Assembly: GCA_050250665.1 (NCBI GenBank)
Contig: JBFWOF010000011.1
Span: forward strand, 58,072-122,071
Source of the DNA: JADKFD01 sp050250665
GTDB taxonomy: Bacteria > Pseudomonadota > Gammaproteobacteria > Xanthomonadales > SZUA-5
DNA length: 64,000 nt
Reading direction: 5' to 3'
Shown piece after piece: positions 33,134-41,091 of this stretch. Under the pieces are notes generated by a model that was not told the DNA's origin, searched no databases, and was given only the letters and a program-made list of their open reading frames with translations. Every line of letters starts with the position of its first letter. Within the stretch, counting starts at the first letter, position 1. A program made the translations under genes and the position numbers.

Positions 33134-36100
33134 CTAGCGCACGTCCGCGCGTGCCTGCGCGCCTACGACCAGCTTCCAGCCTTCGGCGGCGGTGCCCTTC
33201 AGATCCAGATGCGCGGCCAGATAGTGCAGGCGCTCGGTGTCGGTGGTGGGCGTGCCCTTGGCGTGGGCGGCGGTGCAGTAGCGATCCTGCTGGTAGAAGG
33301 GCGGTATCGACTGGTAGTGCAGTTGCGCGGTCACATAAGCCGGTTTGGCCGACAGACCGCTGGCCACGTAGGTCAGCCGATCCATGCCCGATCCATTCTG
33401 ATAGTCCGGATCAGCTGCCGCCTCGCCTTCCGGCCCCACGGCAACGCCGAGGTTCTCGTCCATCGGGAAGGGCCCGTCGCCATGCGGCTGCACCGGCGTG
33501 CGGTCTCCCAACGCGGCAGCAATGGCAATGCGTTCGGGCTCGGGCAGGAAGCCACGTGGCTGCAGGCGGTTGTCCTTGGGATGGGCGCTGATGCTGAGGA
33601 AACTGGTAGTCAGCTGACCCGCGGCATCGGTGATCAGCTCCTGATAAATCTGTGCCTGATTCTCGGCGTTGATCGTTTCGAAGTGCGGCTGCCAGGCATC
33701 GGGGAGACGCGCGCGGCAAGTCTGATCCCACCAGAACTCGCCGGCGACCGCCTGCTGCTTCTCATCTACGATCACGCCCTGGGGATTGCTGCGCCCGGAA
33801 GCCCAGATCACCTTGCCCTTGGCATCGTGCACCTGGAACTCGATGAAGGCACGTCGGAAACTCACGCCCGAAGGGAATTTGTGCCCGGTCAGATTGCTCA
33901 CGCTGACGCGAGTACGCAGTGTTCGATTGGCGTCATCCCATTCGGGCACCACGACCAGCTGCGCCGTGTGCTTGCGCGCCTGCTCGACCATCGCATTCTC
34001 CGTGACCTGCAGCGGCGCCACGTTCATGCCGACCAGGCCCGGATCCTGGCTGCGTATACCCAGGATTTCCGGCTTCTGCTGCGCCATCTCGATCAGGAAC
34101 ACATTCAGGCCGACCAGTTGATGCTGGGCGTAGGGCGAGCGCACGGGCAGATCAATGTCGGCCGCCGGCAGGCGGTAATCGGTCTGCGGGTAGTTGCTGT
34201 ATTCCTCGATCGAAGCGATTTTGCTCTCCAGCGCCTTGCCGGCCGAATCGGTGCTGGGCATATGACACTGTTGGCAGCTGAGCGGGGTTTCACCGGGGCC
34301 ACTGGGCAACAGCTGATCGCCCAGCCAACCGGTGCGGAAAGCGCTGAACACCCATTCGGGATAGGTGGTCTGCTCGTAGCGCTTGGGGAAACAGCGGAAT
34401 GGATCGGCGGGATCGGTTTGTGGCAGACACCGTTCTTCGGGCTGCGGACGGTCCAGCACCGGCAAATGAATGCTGTGACAGGAACCACAGACCTCGGAAC
34501 TGCGGATGGCCTCGTTGTGCTCGGGAATCACCCGCAGCGAGTTGGCCATCGGCTTGGTCAGCGGATCAGGAAACGGACCGTTCAAGGTATCCGGCGATCC
34601 CAGCGGGAAACTGCCGGTGAAGGTGGCCGCAAACCCGGTAAAAGTGGGATTGAGGCTTTTCTGCTTCTGTTTGATGCAGGTGTTCCAGGGCGCGTCGGCA
34701 AACTTGTCTGCCTCCTCGAACAGCGCCAGCTGGTGACAGGTGGAACAGGAGATGCCGTCGCGGGCCAGACCGGCGTAGCTGGCGGCCTGGGCCTGATGTG
34801 GCCAGCTCTGATCGGTGTAGGGGAAAGGCACGACATTGGCATCAGCGCGTGAGAACTGGCCGCAACTGCCAGTTTCGGCGTGGCTGTCGATGGCCTTCTG
34901 GCGCTGGCCCATGTTGCCGTGGCACTGCAGGCAGGTGTCCTGGATCAGCGCGCGCACGGCCGCCTTCTGCTTGCCGTCGGCACCGCGATTCCAGTCGGCA
35001 TGGATGATCTGCTCACTCTCCAGCTGTGAGTAGAAGATCGGATCGCGCCCGGCCAGTCCCATCGGCGAGGAGCTCCACATCGAGTAAGGCGACAGGCTGA
35101 CCGGCTTGCCCTCGCCGCCCGCACCCAGTGGCCCCGGCGTGAAATCGAGCATATCCAGCTGCAAGCCGGTGGCATTGGCCTGGTGGCAACCCACGCACTG
35201 GGTCGAGGTCAGGAAATGATCCACCGGACCGGTGCCGGGAATGAGCACGCTGTCGTAGGTCTGCGAGGGCATGTTGGCTGGCACCGGCAAAGTGGCCATT
35301 GCCTTGTTTTTTTGCCGGGAGCTGGTGCTGAAGGCGTCCAGAAAACCGGCATCGGCCACTTCCAGGGCTTCGTCAACGGGTATCAGCTCGGTCAGCGGGA
35401 TGGCCAGGCTGCGATGATGCTCGCGTGAGGCATCCAGTCCTTCCGATGAAGATCCCGCAGAGGTGGACGATTTCTGCACGACGCCCATTCCTGCGGGCGC
35501 CTGGGTCGACATCGGCGGAAGCTGGGTCACGAAGGTGGCGGGATGCCCGTCGATATTGTTCATCGACGCAAAGGTGTTGCCAGGCGTAGTCGAGCCATGG
35601 CAGTTCAGGCAAAAGCCCTGGCCGCCATCGCCCATGCTGGTCAGTGAGTTGGCCTTGCCGGCGGGCCAGTCGATCACCGCGCCCTTGCCGTACCAGCCGG
35701 TGAACCAGCCGGTGGAAAAACTCTTCGAATCGCGGATGAAGATCACGGCACCGCTGGTGCCGGGCTCCATGCAGTCGAAGCACCGTCCCCGATAGAGTTC
35801 GGCCGGCGCCGGCCACATCTCCTTGACCATGATCGCGCCTTCGGGAATCGGCGGCGGGTCGGCGGGCGCGTCTTCTTCGTTGGCTGGACGGTTGACCGCC
35901 ATCCAGTCGTGCATTTCCGGCGAGTACCAAACCCGCGCCACCGCATGAGAGCCGAGGCTCTTGCCGCTGAACTTGCCGTCAGCGAAGGTGCTGACAAAGG
36001 GGCCGGTGTCGCGCGCCGTGGCGTCATGAGGCCAGTCGTAGCGGCCATCGGCGATCAGTCGGTAGCAGAAGCCACCCATCCAGTCACCGACCAGTTTCTC

Positions 36101-36313
36101 AAAGCGGTCGAGCTGGATCTGTCCGCCCGACACGAACTTCGCCGGATGCTCGATTTCGGCCTGCCACTTCAGGCACTGCGCCCGATCCGCCGGCGTGGTC
36201 GGACCGACCAGAGTACAGGACTGCGCCGCGGCGCAGGAGGGTGCGGTCTCAGCCGCGTGGACTGAAGGCAGCATCCCCGCTGCCATCAGCATCGCCAGAA
36301 TCAGTCGTTGCAT
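33134..36313 (-). CDS. Secreted hexahaem c-type cytochrome
   Basis: A 1059-residue protein with the signal peptide LILAMLMAAGMLPSVHA. Six CXXCH haem-attachment motifs are seen in order: CLNCH, CVGCH, CLQCH, CSTCH, CGSCH and CQQCH. A CFDCM earlier lacks the His. The N-terminal ~250 residues (FEKLVGDWMGGFCYRLIADG, YWYGKG-like strands) may hold a separate module. The C-terminal ~350 residues are haem-free and beta-rich (HTAQLVVVPEW, RTRVSVSNLTGHKFPSGVSF). This is the layout of periplasmic or outer-surface multihaem proteins. The role could be electron transfer to or from the oxidative chemistry coded downstream, but there is no direct evidence. Weak GAGGT site. The stop is ~50 nt before repeat C2. 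Confidence 0.85.
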   Translation of the reverse strand: MQRLILAMLMAAGMLPSVHAAETAPSCAAAQSCTLVGPTTPADRAQCLKWQAEIEHPAKFVSGGQIQLDRFEKLVGDWMGGFCYRLIADGRYDWPHDATARDTGPFVSTFADGKFSGKSLGSHAVARVWYSPEMHDWMAVNRPANEEDAPADPPPIPEGAIMVKEMWPAPAELYRGRCFDCMEPGTSGAVIFIRDSKSFSTGWFTGWYGKGAVIDWPAGKANSLTSMGDGGQGFCLNCHGSTTPGNTFASMNNIDGHPATFVTQLPPMSTQAPAGMGVVQKSSTSAGSSSEGLDASREHHRSLAIPLTELIPVDEALEVADAGFLDAFSTSSRQKNKAMATLPVPANMPSQTYDSVLIPGTGPVDHFLTSTQCVGCHQANATGLQLDMLDFTPGPLGAGGEGKPVSLSPYSMWSSSPMGLAGRDPIFYSQLESEQIIHADWNRGADGKQKAAVRALIQDTCLQCHGNMGQRQKAIDSHAETGSCGQFSRADANVVPFPYTDQSWPHQAQAASYAGLARDGISCSTCHQLALFEEADKFADAPWNTCIKQKQKSLNPTFTGFAATFTGSFPLGSPDTLNGPFPDPLTKPMANSLRVIPEHNEAIRSSEVCGSCHSIHLPVLDRPQPEERCLPQTDPADPFRCFPKRYEQTTYPEWVFSAFRTGWLGDQLLPSGPGETPLSCQQCHMPSTDSAGKALESKIASIEEYSNYPQTDYRLPAADIDLPVRSPYAQHQLVGLNVFLIEMAQQKPEILGIRSQDPGLVGMNVAPLQVTENAMVEQARKHTAQLVVVPEWDDANRTLRTRVSVSNLTGHKFPSGVSFRRAFIEFQVHDAKGKVIWASGRSNPQGVIVDEKQQAVAGEFWWDQTCRARLPDAWQPHFETINAENQAQIYQELITDAAGQLTTSFLSISAHPKDNRLQPRGFLPEPERIAIAAALGDRTPVQPHGDGPFPMDENLGVAVGPEGEAAADPDYQNGSGMDRLTYVASGLSAKPAYVTAQLHYQSIPPFYQQDRYCTAAHAKGTPTTDTERLHYLAAHLDLKGTAAEGWKLVVGAQARADVR

Positions 36314-36480
36314 ACCTCGCCCCCGTTTTACGAGCTGCGAGTATGAATGTCGCAGGAGTCAGAGATGTCTCAGGGGGACGAGTGCGCGGGGCACGGCACG
36401 GGGCACGGGGGCACAGGCTACGAGCTTTGGGCTCTTGTGGGTCTAGACGGCTCTGGACGCTCTCCCGGTCACCGTGCACG

Positions 36481-36649
36481 TGGCGTAGGCCGGGTCCTTC
36501 ACGTCGACTGGACTTGTCAGAACCACAATCCACACACGCGAGGCGCCCGGCGCTTTGCCGTTTACAGAGCCGCGGCCGCCGGCGCGAATACCCGCTGGCG
36601 CTCACCCGAGCCCACGCGCGCCGGAGCCGCGCTACGGCTGCGGCGATTT
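36481..36649 (+). repeat. 169-bp direct repeat, copy 1
   Basis: TGGCGTAGGCCGGGTCCTTC...CTACGGCTGCGGCGATTT. About 96% identical (7 changes) to 36789-36957. A partial relative is at ~26165-26250. Noncoding. Confidence 0.9.
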
Positions 36650-36663
36650 GGCAGGATCTGTCG

Positions 36664-36764
36664 GTCCAGACTTGTCTGGACGCTTGTGGCAGTTGGAAGC
36701 AAAAGCGTCCGGACAAGTCCGGACCCACAACAGCCGGGTTTGGTAGGTCCAGGCTGGTCTGGAC
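36664..36764. repeat. Second array of GTCC(A/G)GA..GTC(T/C)GGAC palindromes
   Basis: Three palindromes at about 36664-36681, 36706-36723 and 36747-36764, with a degenerate one at ~36439-36456. Same family as 22056-22235. Confidence 0.8.
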
Positions 36765-36788
36765 GCTTGTGGCGGGTTGAAACAAAGG

Positions 36789-36957
36789 TGGCGTAGGCCG
36801 GGTCCTTCGCGTCGACGGGATTCGTCAGAACCACAATCCACACACGCGAGGCTCCCGGCGCTTTGCCGTTTGCAGAGCCGCGGCCGCCGGCGCGAATACC
36901 CGCTGGCGCTCACCCGAGCCCACGCGCGCCGGAGCCGCGCTACGGCTGCGGCAATTT
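36789..36957 (+). repeat. 169-bp direct repeat, copy 2
   Basis: Same as 36481-36649, same orientation. The palindrome array lies between the two copies, so a unit of ~308 bp has been duplicated. Confidence 0.9.
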
Positions 36958-37008
36958 CCCGGCATTCCGCAAGATCAACAACCGGGGACATGGATTCATG
37001 GAGAGGAA

Positions 37009-37070
37009 CAGCTCGACGAAGCAATCCAGCGATTAGCTGCCCTGCACCTGGATTGCTTCGCCGCGGGCTC
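37009..37070. repeat. Dispersed inverted repeat, family F copy 4
   Basis: CGACGAAGCAATCCAG... on the left and CTGGATTGCTTCGCCGCGG on the right. Confidence 0.65.
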
Positions 37071-37127
37071 CGTGAACCCATATCGGAGGTTTTTGAACCT
37101 ACGGATTTCGGCAAGAGCCAGCTTTTC

Positions 37128-37207
37128 GTAGCCCGAAGTGCGCGCAGCGCTCTCCGGGCGGTGATGCGACGCGCCCCGGTGAGCCGCTGCGCGGCACACC
37201 AGGCTAC
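37128..37207. repeat. REP-like repeat, family C copy 3
   Basis: GTAGCCCGAAGTGCGCGCAG...GCACACCAGGCTAC. Confidence 0.85.
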
Positions 37208-37279
37208 GCTCAGCAGGCGAGTTCATGGCCCGTGCGCAGTATCGGGCCCAGATAAGTCAGACCCTGAATGCCGGCGCAC

Positions 37280-39001
37280 CTACTCGAAGCCGTTCTGGAA
37301 CAGTGGATCGGGCTGGCCTACGGTGACGAAGACCGCGGCGACCGGGCCGGCATTGCCGAGGGCATCAGTGGCGCGCAGATACAGCAGCTGACGGCCGGGG
37401 CTGAGGCTGCTGGCGGGCAGGTCGACGGTGATGTTCTCGGCAGCGCTGTTGAAGGCACCGTCGCCGGGCTGGAACTGCGCCAGAGGCGTGCCACCGGCCT
37501 GCCACGGTGGCGTGGCATAGATCGCTGCGCCGGTTACCGTCTGCGAAGGCTCGGTGCCCACGGTGTTGTTGAACCGGGCGTCTTCGGCTCGTGCGCTGAT
37601 GGTGACCGTGCCGCCCAGGCTGATCTGAGCCGGTGTCGCCAGCACATTGATGATCTCCGGCCCGGCCGCCCAGCGATAAGGCGCGCGCGCCAGCTTCGAG
37701 GCCATGAAGAAGCCGTCCAGTGTCGGCTGGACCAGGGTGTTCTCGTAGCTGGTGCAACTGGGCCAGAAACTGCTGCCGTCCATCTCGATGGTGAAGGCGG
37801 CCACGCCCAGCGTGCCATAGGTGAAATCGTCGGTGGCGCCACCGATGGCGCCACCGGCATTGGATTGTTCCGGCGTCAGCCCGTTGTAGTAGGCGATCTT
37901 GCGGCCCAGCGTCTGCAACTCGAAGCGATTCGGCGCAAACACGCCGTTGACATTGCCCCAGGGCCACCAGGTGGTGCCGGCGTTGCTGTGCACATCCATG
38001 TAGATGCCGGTGGCGTCGTTCGACACCGGGGTGACCAGATCGACACCGGGCCCTTCATTGCGTTGATCGGGGAAGATCTGCCGCAGATAGGCAATGATGG
38101 CCTGCGACTCCGGCTCCGAAGCCGCTGAAGGTCCGCGGAAGGTCTCATTGCAGGCGGTGCCCGAGCTGCCCGGGCCACCCCAGTCGAAGGGGAAATTGCG
38201 GTTGTTGTCCACACCCAGCGTGGTGCTACCCGTTGGGCAGAAGTTCTCGTTTCGATTCTTGCGCTGCAAGCGCGTTGTCGACACCTCGGCCACCTTGCGT
38301 CCATCCGGGTTGGCATGGAACAGGATGTGCACCTCCTGATGGTCGAGTATCCAGGTCACGTCCGGATTCACATCGTACTGGGCGGCCAGCCACTCGCCGT
38401 AGCGCAGCACGGTCTCCGAGGTCACGTACTCGCGGGCGTGCAATCCGCCCTGCAGGTAATGCACCGGCTTGATGCCGGGTATGGAGCGATTGGTCAGCCG
38501 CAATACCCACAGGTCGTAGCCCTGCGCAGCATTCTGCTGTTTCTTCCAGCTGTCGCCGATATCCACCAGTTCGGCAATGGCGCCGTGCTGCGCCACCACG
38601 GCCTGGGCACTGGCCAGACTCTCTTCGACCGTGCGAAAGCAGGGATAGCCCGAGATGCTCTCGATCTGGTCGGGGGTCTGCGCCACCGGCCCGAAGGCCT
38701 CGGCAGTCAGCTCCGGATCAACGGCTACACGAAAGCCCTCATCCAGCAACTGCTGATACTCGGCGCGATTGTTGACTTCGATGATCAGCTGTCCGGCATC
38801 GCGATCCACCCGCCACGGCGCGGCGCGCTCCAGCAATCGGGTCAGCGACTGATCGGAGGTGAATCGGGCGCGCACCACCCACGGACCTTCACCTGCCGGT
38901 AGCTCGCGGGTCTGCGGCCACGGTGAGGGGCCGACCTTGGCTGCCGTAGCAATATTGCCGACCAGCATGGCCAGCAAGACAAACAGGAAGCGGATGCGCA
39001 T
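37280..39001 (-). CDS. Secreted M14-family zinc carboxypeptidase with DPLFQNGFE tail
   Basis: A 573-residue protein with a signal peptide ending at ATA-A (residue ~21). An N-terminal propeptide-like region precedes the M14 catalytic domain. Zinc ligands are H188 and E191 (GGLHAREYV) and H338 (GIYMDVHSN). The catalytic Glu is E406 (AAFTIEMDG). VDNNRNFPFDW holds the substrate-binding Asn-Arg. A ~120-residue Ig-like C-domain follows (AQISLGGTVTISARAED; SPGRQLLYLRATDALGNAGP) and the protein ends VGQPDPLFQNGFE. The enzyme should trim C-terminal amino acids from peptides outside the cell. The NGFE tail recurs in this window and may be a sorting or processing signal (see findings). It is monocistronic, with a convergent repeat-rich flank. 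Confidence 0.92.
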   Translation of the reverse strand: MRIRFLFVLLAMLVGNIATAAKVGPSPWPQTRELPAGEGPWVVRARFTSDQSLTRLLERAAPWRVDRDAGQLIIEVNNRAEYQQLLDEGFRVAVDPELTAEAFGPVAQTPDQIESISGYPCFRTVEESLASAQAVVAQHGAIAELVDIGDSWKKQQNAAQGYDLWVLRLTNRSIPGIKPVHYLQGGLHAREYVTSETVLRYGEWLAAQYDVNPDVTWILDHQEVHILFHANPDGRKVAEVSTTRLQRKNRNENFCPTGSTTLGVDNNRNFPFDWGGPGSSGTACNETFRGPSAASEPESQAIIAYLRQIFPDQRNEGPGVDLVTPVSNDATGIYMDVHSNAGTTWWPWGNVNGVFAPNRFELQTLGRKIAYYNGLTPEQSNAGGAIGGATDDFTYGTLGVAAFTIEMDGSSFWPSCTSYENTLVQPTLDGFFMASKLARAPYRWAAGPEIINVLATPAQISLGGTVTISARAEDARFNNTVGTEPSQTVTGAAIYATPPWQAGGTPLAQFQPGDGAFNSAAENITVDLPASSLSPGRQLLYLRATDALGNAGPVAAVFVTVGQPDPLFQNGFE

Positions 39002-39200
39002 CGAAGGACAGCCCTCACAGCGGAGCGCGGATGATAACGGACCGGGACAGAGCGTGGCGGGCTGAAGTTGGCAGTTCCCCCGCTTGCGTCATCTGGATCA
39101 GAGCCGATGTCTGCCTCGAAAGAGTCCGTTCTGCCGTGCTCGTGCGGCGCGATTCCTGGTGCAGACTGGTGCCTCAATCGACCCGTGTCCGGAATCTCCC

Positions 39201-40796
39201 ATGCAGCGCCTGTTTGCCTTGTTTCTGGGCTTCGCGGTGGTCGGCGCTGGCAGCGCCCAGTGGGAAAACGACCCGCCAGAAGTCTTGTTGGGTGCAGGCG
39301 AGGAACGCAGCATCGAGTGGCTGGCCGACAGCAACAGCCTGCCATCGCTGCTGCAGATGCAAGCACGACAACCCGGGGCCGACGGCGCACCGGCGCAGCT
39401 TCAGGTATTTGAACAGGCAGATGGATTGGTCTTGCTGGGAAGTATCTGGTCACCGGCGCAGACGACCCGGAGGAAATGGATCTGGAGGCTGAAACTGGCG
39501 ACGATGGCCGAGGTCCAGCTGCCCCCGATCGGCTGGCAGCGCGCAGAGCATCCGTTGCGCAGCGCACGGGATTGCGCCGGACTCGGTCTCGATGCCAACG
39601 CGCTGGCCTACTGTCCGGAATGGTTTGCTGCCCAAGAGCAACATCGCCAGCAGTTGCTGGCACTTTTCCAGCGCAGCTACCGGGTGTCGGCTGAGGGCGC
39701 CAGCCAGGACTCGACCGCTGCTTTCTCTCAGCTGGCGCTGGATCAGGGCGTGCAGGAACTGGCGGCTGAGCTGCCGCCGGGACCAACTCGCCTGGACGAT
39801 GATCAGGGCCAGCATTTCGTCTGGTTGATTCCCTGGGAGTCCCTGCCCGCCTTGCACGAACTGACACTGCAGACCGTGCATCTGCGGGCCTCGGTGTGCG
39901 AGCCGGATGCCGGGCACTGCCTGCCACAGATCATCGGACCGGGAGATTTGTCACTGGCCCACGGGCAAACCATCACGCTGGTGCTGCCACAGGCCCTGCG
40001 CATGCAGATCACTCGCTGCGATTTGCCCGAGCGCGACGCCTGGGAATACCCATCCCTCCATCGCATCCCGGCACTGGACCAGGGACTGCGGGTGATCTCG
40101 CAACGATTCCACCTGAGCACACCTGGCGGCGGCTATCTGGATCGGCCCGATCCGAGTCGGTTGAGCCCGGAACTGGCCTGGGAGGAATACAGCTCGCTGG
40201 CCCTGGCTGATGATCAGTGGATCTGCGGACCGGACATGGTCTACCTGCTACGCGGGCAAGCGATAGCGGCGACCCGACTGGACCCGTCGGGCAACCCTTC
40301 TGCCAGCGTTGCGGGCGCCGAATCGGGCCCATCCGGCGCATTTGACGAACTCGGATATGTGCCCGCGTTGGGTGGGCCGCTGGCCGAGCAGCTGGCGGAG
40401 CCGCGAAGGCTGGACCAGCATCGCCGGCTGTTGCTGCAGCCCTACGAACTGCGGCCAGCGCAGAGCGGCGAGGGTCAGAACGGCGCCTGTGACCGAGTCG
40501 GTTTCGGCGCCTGGATAGCCCATGAGCAGAAAGGCTATCTGCGTGAGGCCTTGCGCCTCGAAGGCTACGGGCCGGATCTGTGTGCTGGCTGGGGCTATGT
40601 CTCGATCGAGATGGCCGACGACGCCGGCTCGGTGGCGGTTGTTCGGCGCCAGGAAATGCTGAGCGAGGCCGACGAACTGGAGTTTGCACCGGACGCGGCG
40701 ACCACGGACGGCCCCTACGAGATCGCCGAACGTTATTGCCTGGATCGCGCTAGTGATACCTATCTGTTGTGCGACCGGCAGTTGCTGCAGCCATGA
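39201..40796 (+). CDS. Large exported protein, unknown function
   Basis: A 531-residue protein. ATG at 39201 gives MQRLFALFLGFAVVGAGSAQ, a signal peptide with cleavage near SAQ-W. The longer open frame upstream is not convincing. The mature protein is acidic and has repeated Cys pairs: RDCAGL/AYCPEW, SVCEPDAGHCLPQI, TRCDLPE, ACDRVGF, DLCAGWG, and RYCLDR with LLCDRQ near the end. No domain is recognised. Middle segments (QHFVWLIPWESLPALHELTL; LSLAHGQTITLVLPQALRMQ) look beta-rich. It stands alone between divergent and convergent neighbours and may be an outer-membrane-associated protein. Confidence 0.7.
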   Translation: MQRLFALFLGFAVVGAGSAQWENDPPEVLLGAGEERSIEWLADSNSLPSLLQMQARQPGADGAPAQLQVFEQADGLVLLGSIWSPAQTTRRKWIWRLKLATMAEVQLPPIGWQRAEHPLRSARDCAGLGLDANALAYCPEWFAAQEQHRQQLLALFQRSYRVSAEGASQDSTAAFSQLALDQGVQELAAELPPGPTRLDDDQGQHFVWLIPWESLPALHELTLQTVHLRASVCEPDAGHCLPQIIGPGDLSLAHGQTITLVLPQALRMQITRCDLPERDAWEYPSLHRIPALDQGLRVISQRFHLSTPGGGYLDRPDPSRLSPELAWEEYSSLALADDQWICGPDMVYLLRGQAIAATRLDPSGNPSASVAGAESGPSGAFDELGYVPALGGPLAEQLAEPRRLDQHRRLLLQPYELRPAQSGEGQNGACDRVGFGAWIAHEQKGYLREALRLEGYGPDLCAGWGYVSIEMADDAGSVAVVRRQEMLSEADELEFAPDAATTDGPYEIAERYCLDRASDTYLLCDRQLLQP

Positions 40797-40971
40797 GATT
40801 GCGGTTGCGGTGAGATGGCGGGTTCATTGCGCCATCTCGCGGCCCGTGGTGTCGCGGACAGAGTCCGCTCCCACAGCGAGGGCGCGAGGCAGGGGGCAGG
40901 AGCCCAAGCCCGCTGCAGAGTCCGACCGTGCGCTGGGGCGGCCCCTTGCCCCCTGCCCCTTTTCCGCAGAA

Positions 40972-41049
40972 GTAGGTCAAGTTGACCCGAAGGGTCTACG
41001 TGACAGCTGCGTCAGTCACGTAGGCCGCTTCGCGGCCAACGTGACCTAC
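40972..41049. repeat. Palindromic repeat, family G copy 1
   Basis: GTAGGTCAAGTTGACCCGAA...GCGGCCAACGTGACCTAC. Each arm contains a small hairpin (GACCCGAAGGGTC, GGCCGCTTCGCGGCC). Copy 2 at 54372 is the same element in the opposite orientation; a third is at 58028. Confidence 0.85.
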
Positions 41050-41091
41050 CTTAAAATCAGAGACTTGCGTTATTTTTGGTGAGAGCGAACC

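Noticed and set aside
32942..33134. Cobalamin riboswitch ahead of the BtuB-like receptor
   Set aside because: The leader is mostly REP copy C2 and shows no B12-box-like sequence.
31092..33134. Longer N-terminus of the TonB receptor from the upstream open frame
   Set aside because: The extra residues are translated from REP C2, and a good signal peptide begins at 32942.
33209..34852. 547-codon plus-strand open frame inside the cytochrome gene
   Set aside because: It is opposite six CXXCH motifs of the real gene; shadow. The same reasoning removes 22551-24140, 24106-25494, 47571-48893, 54570-56756 and 59648-61288.
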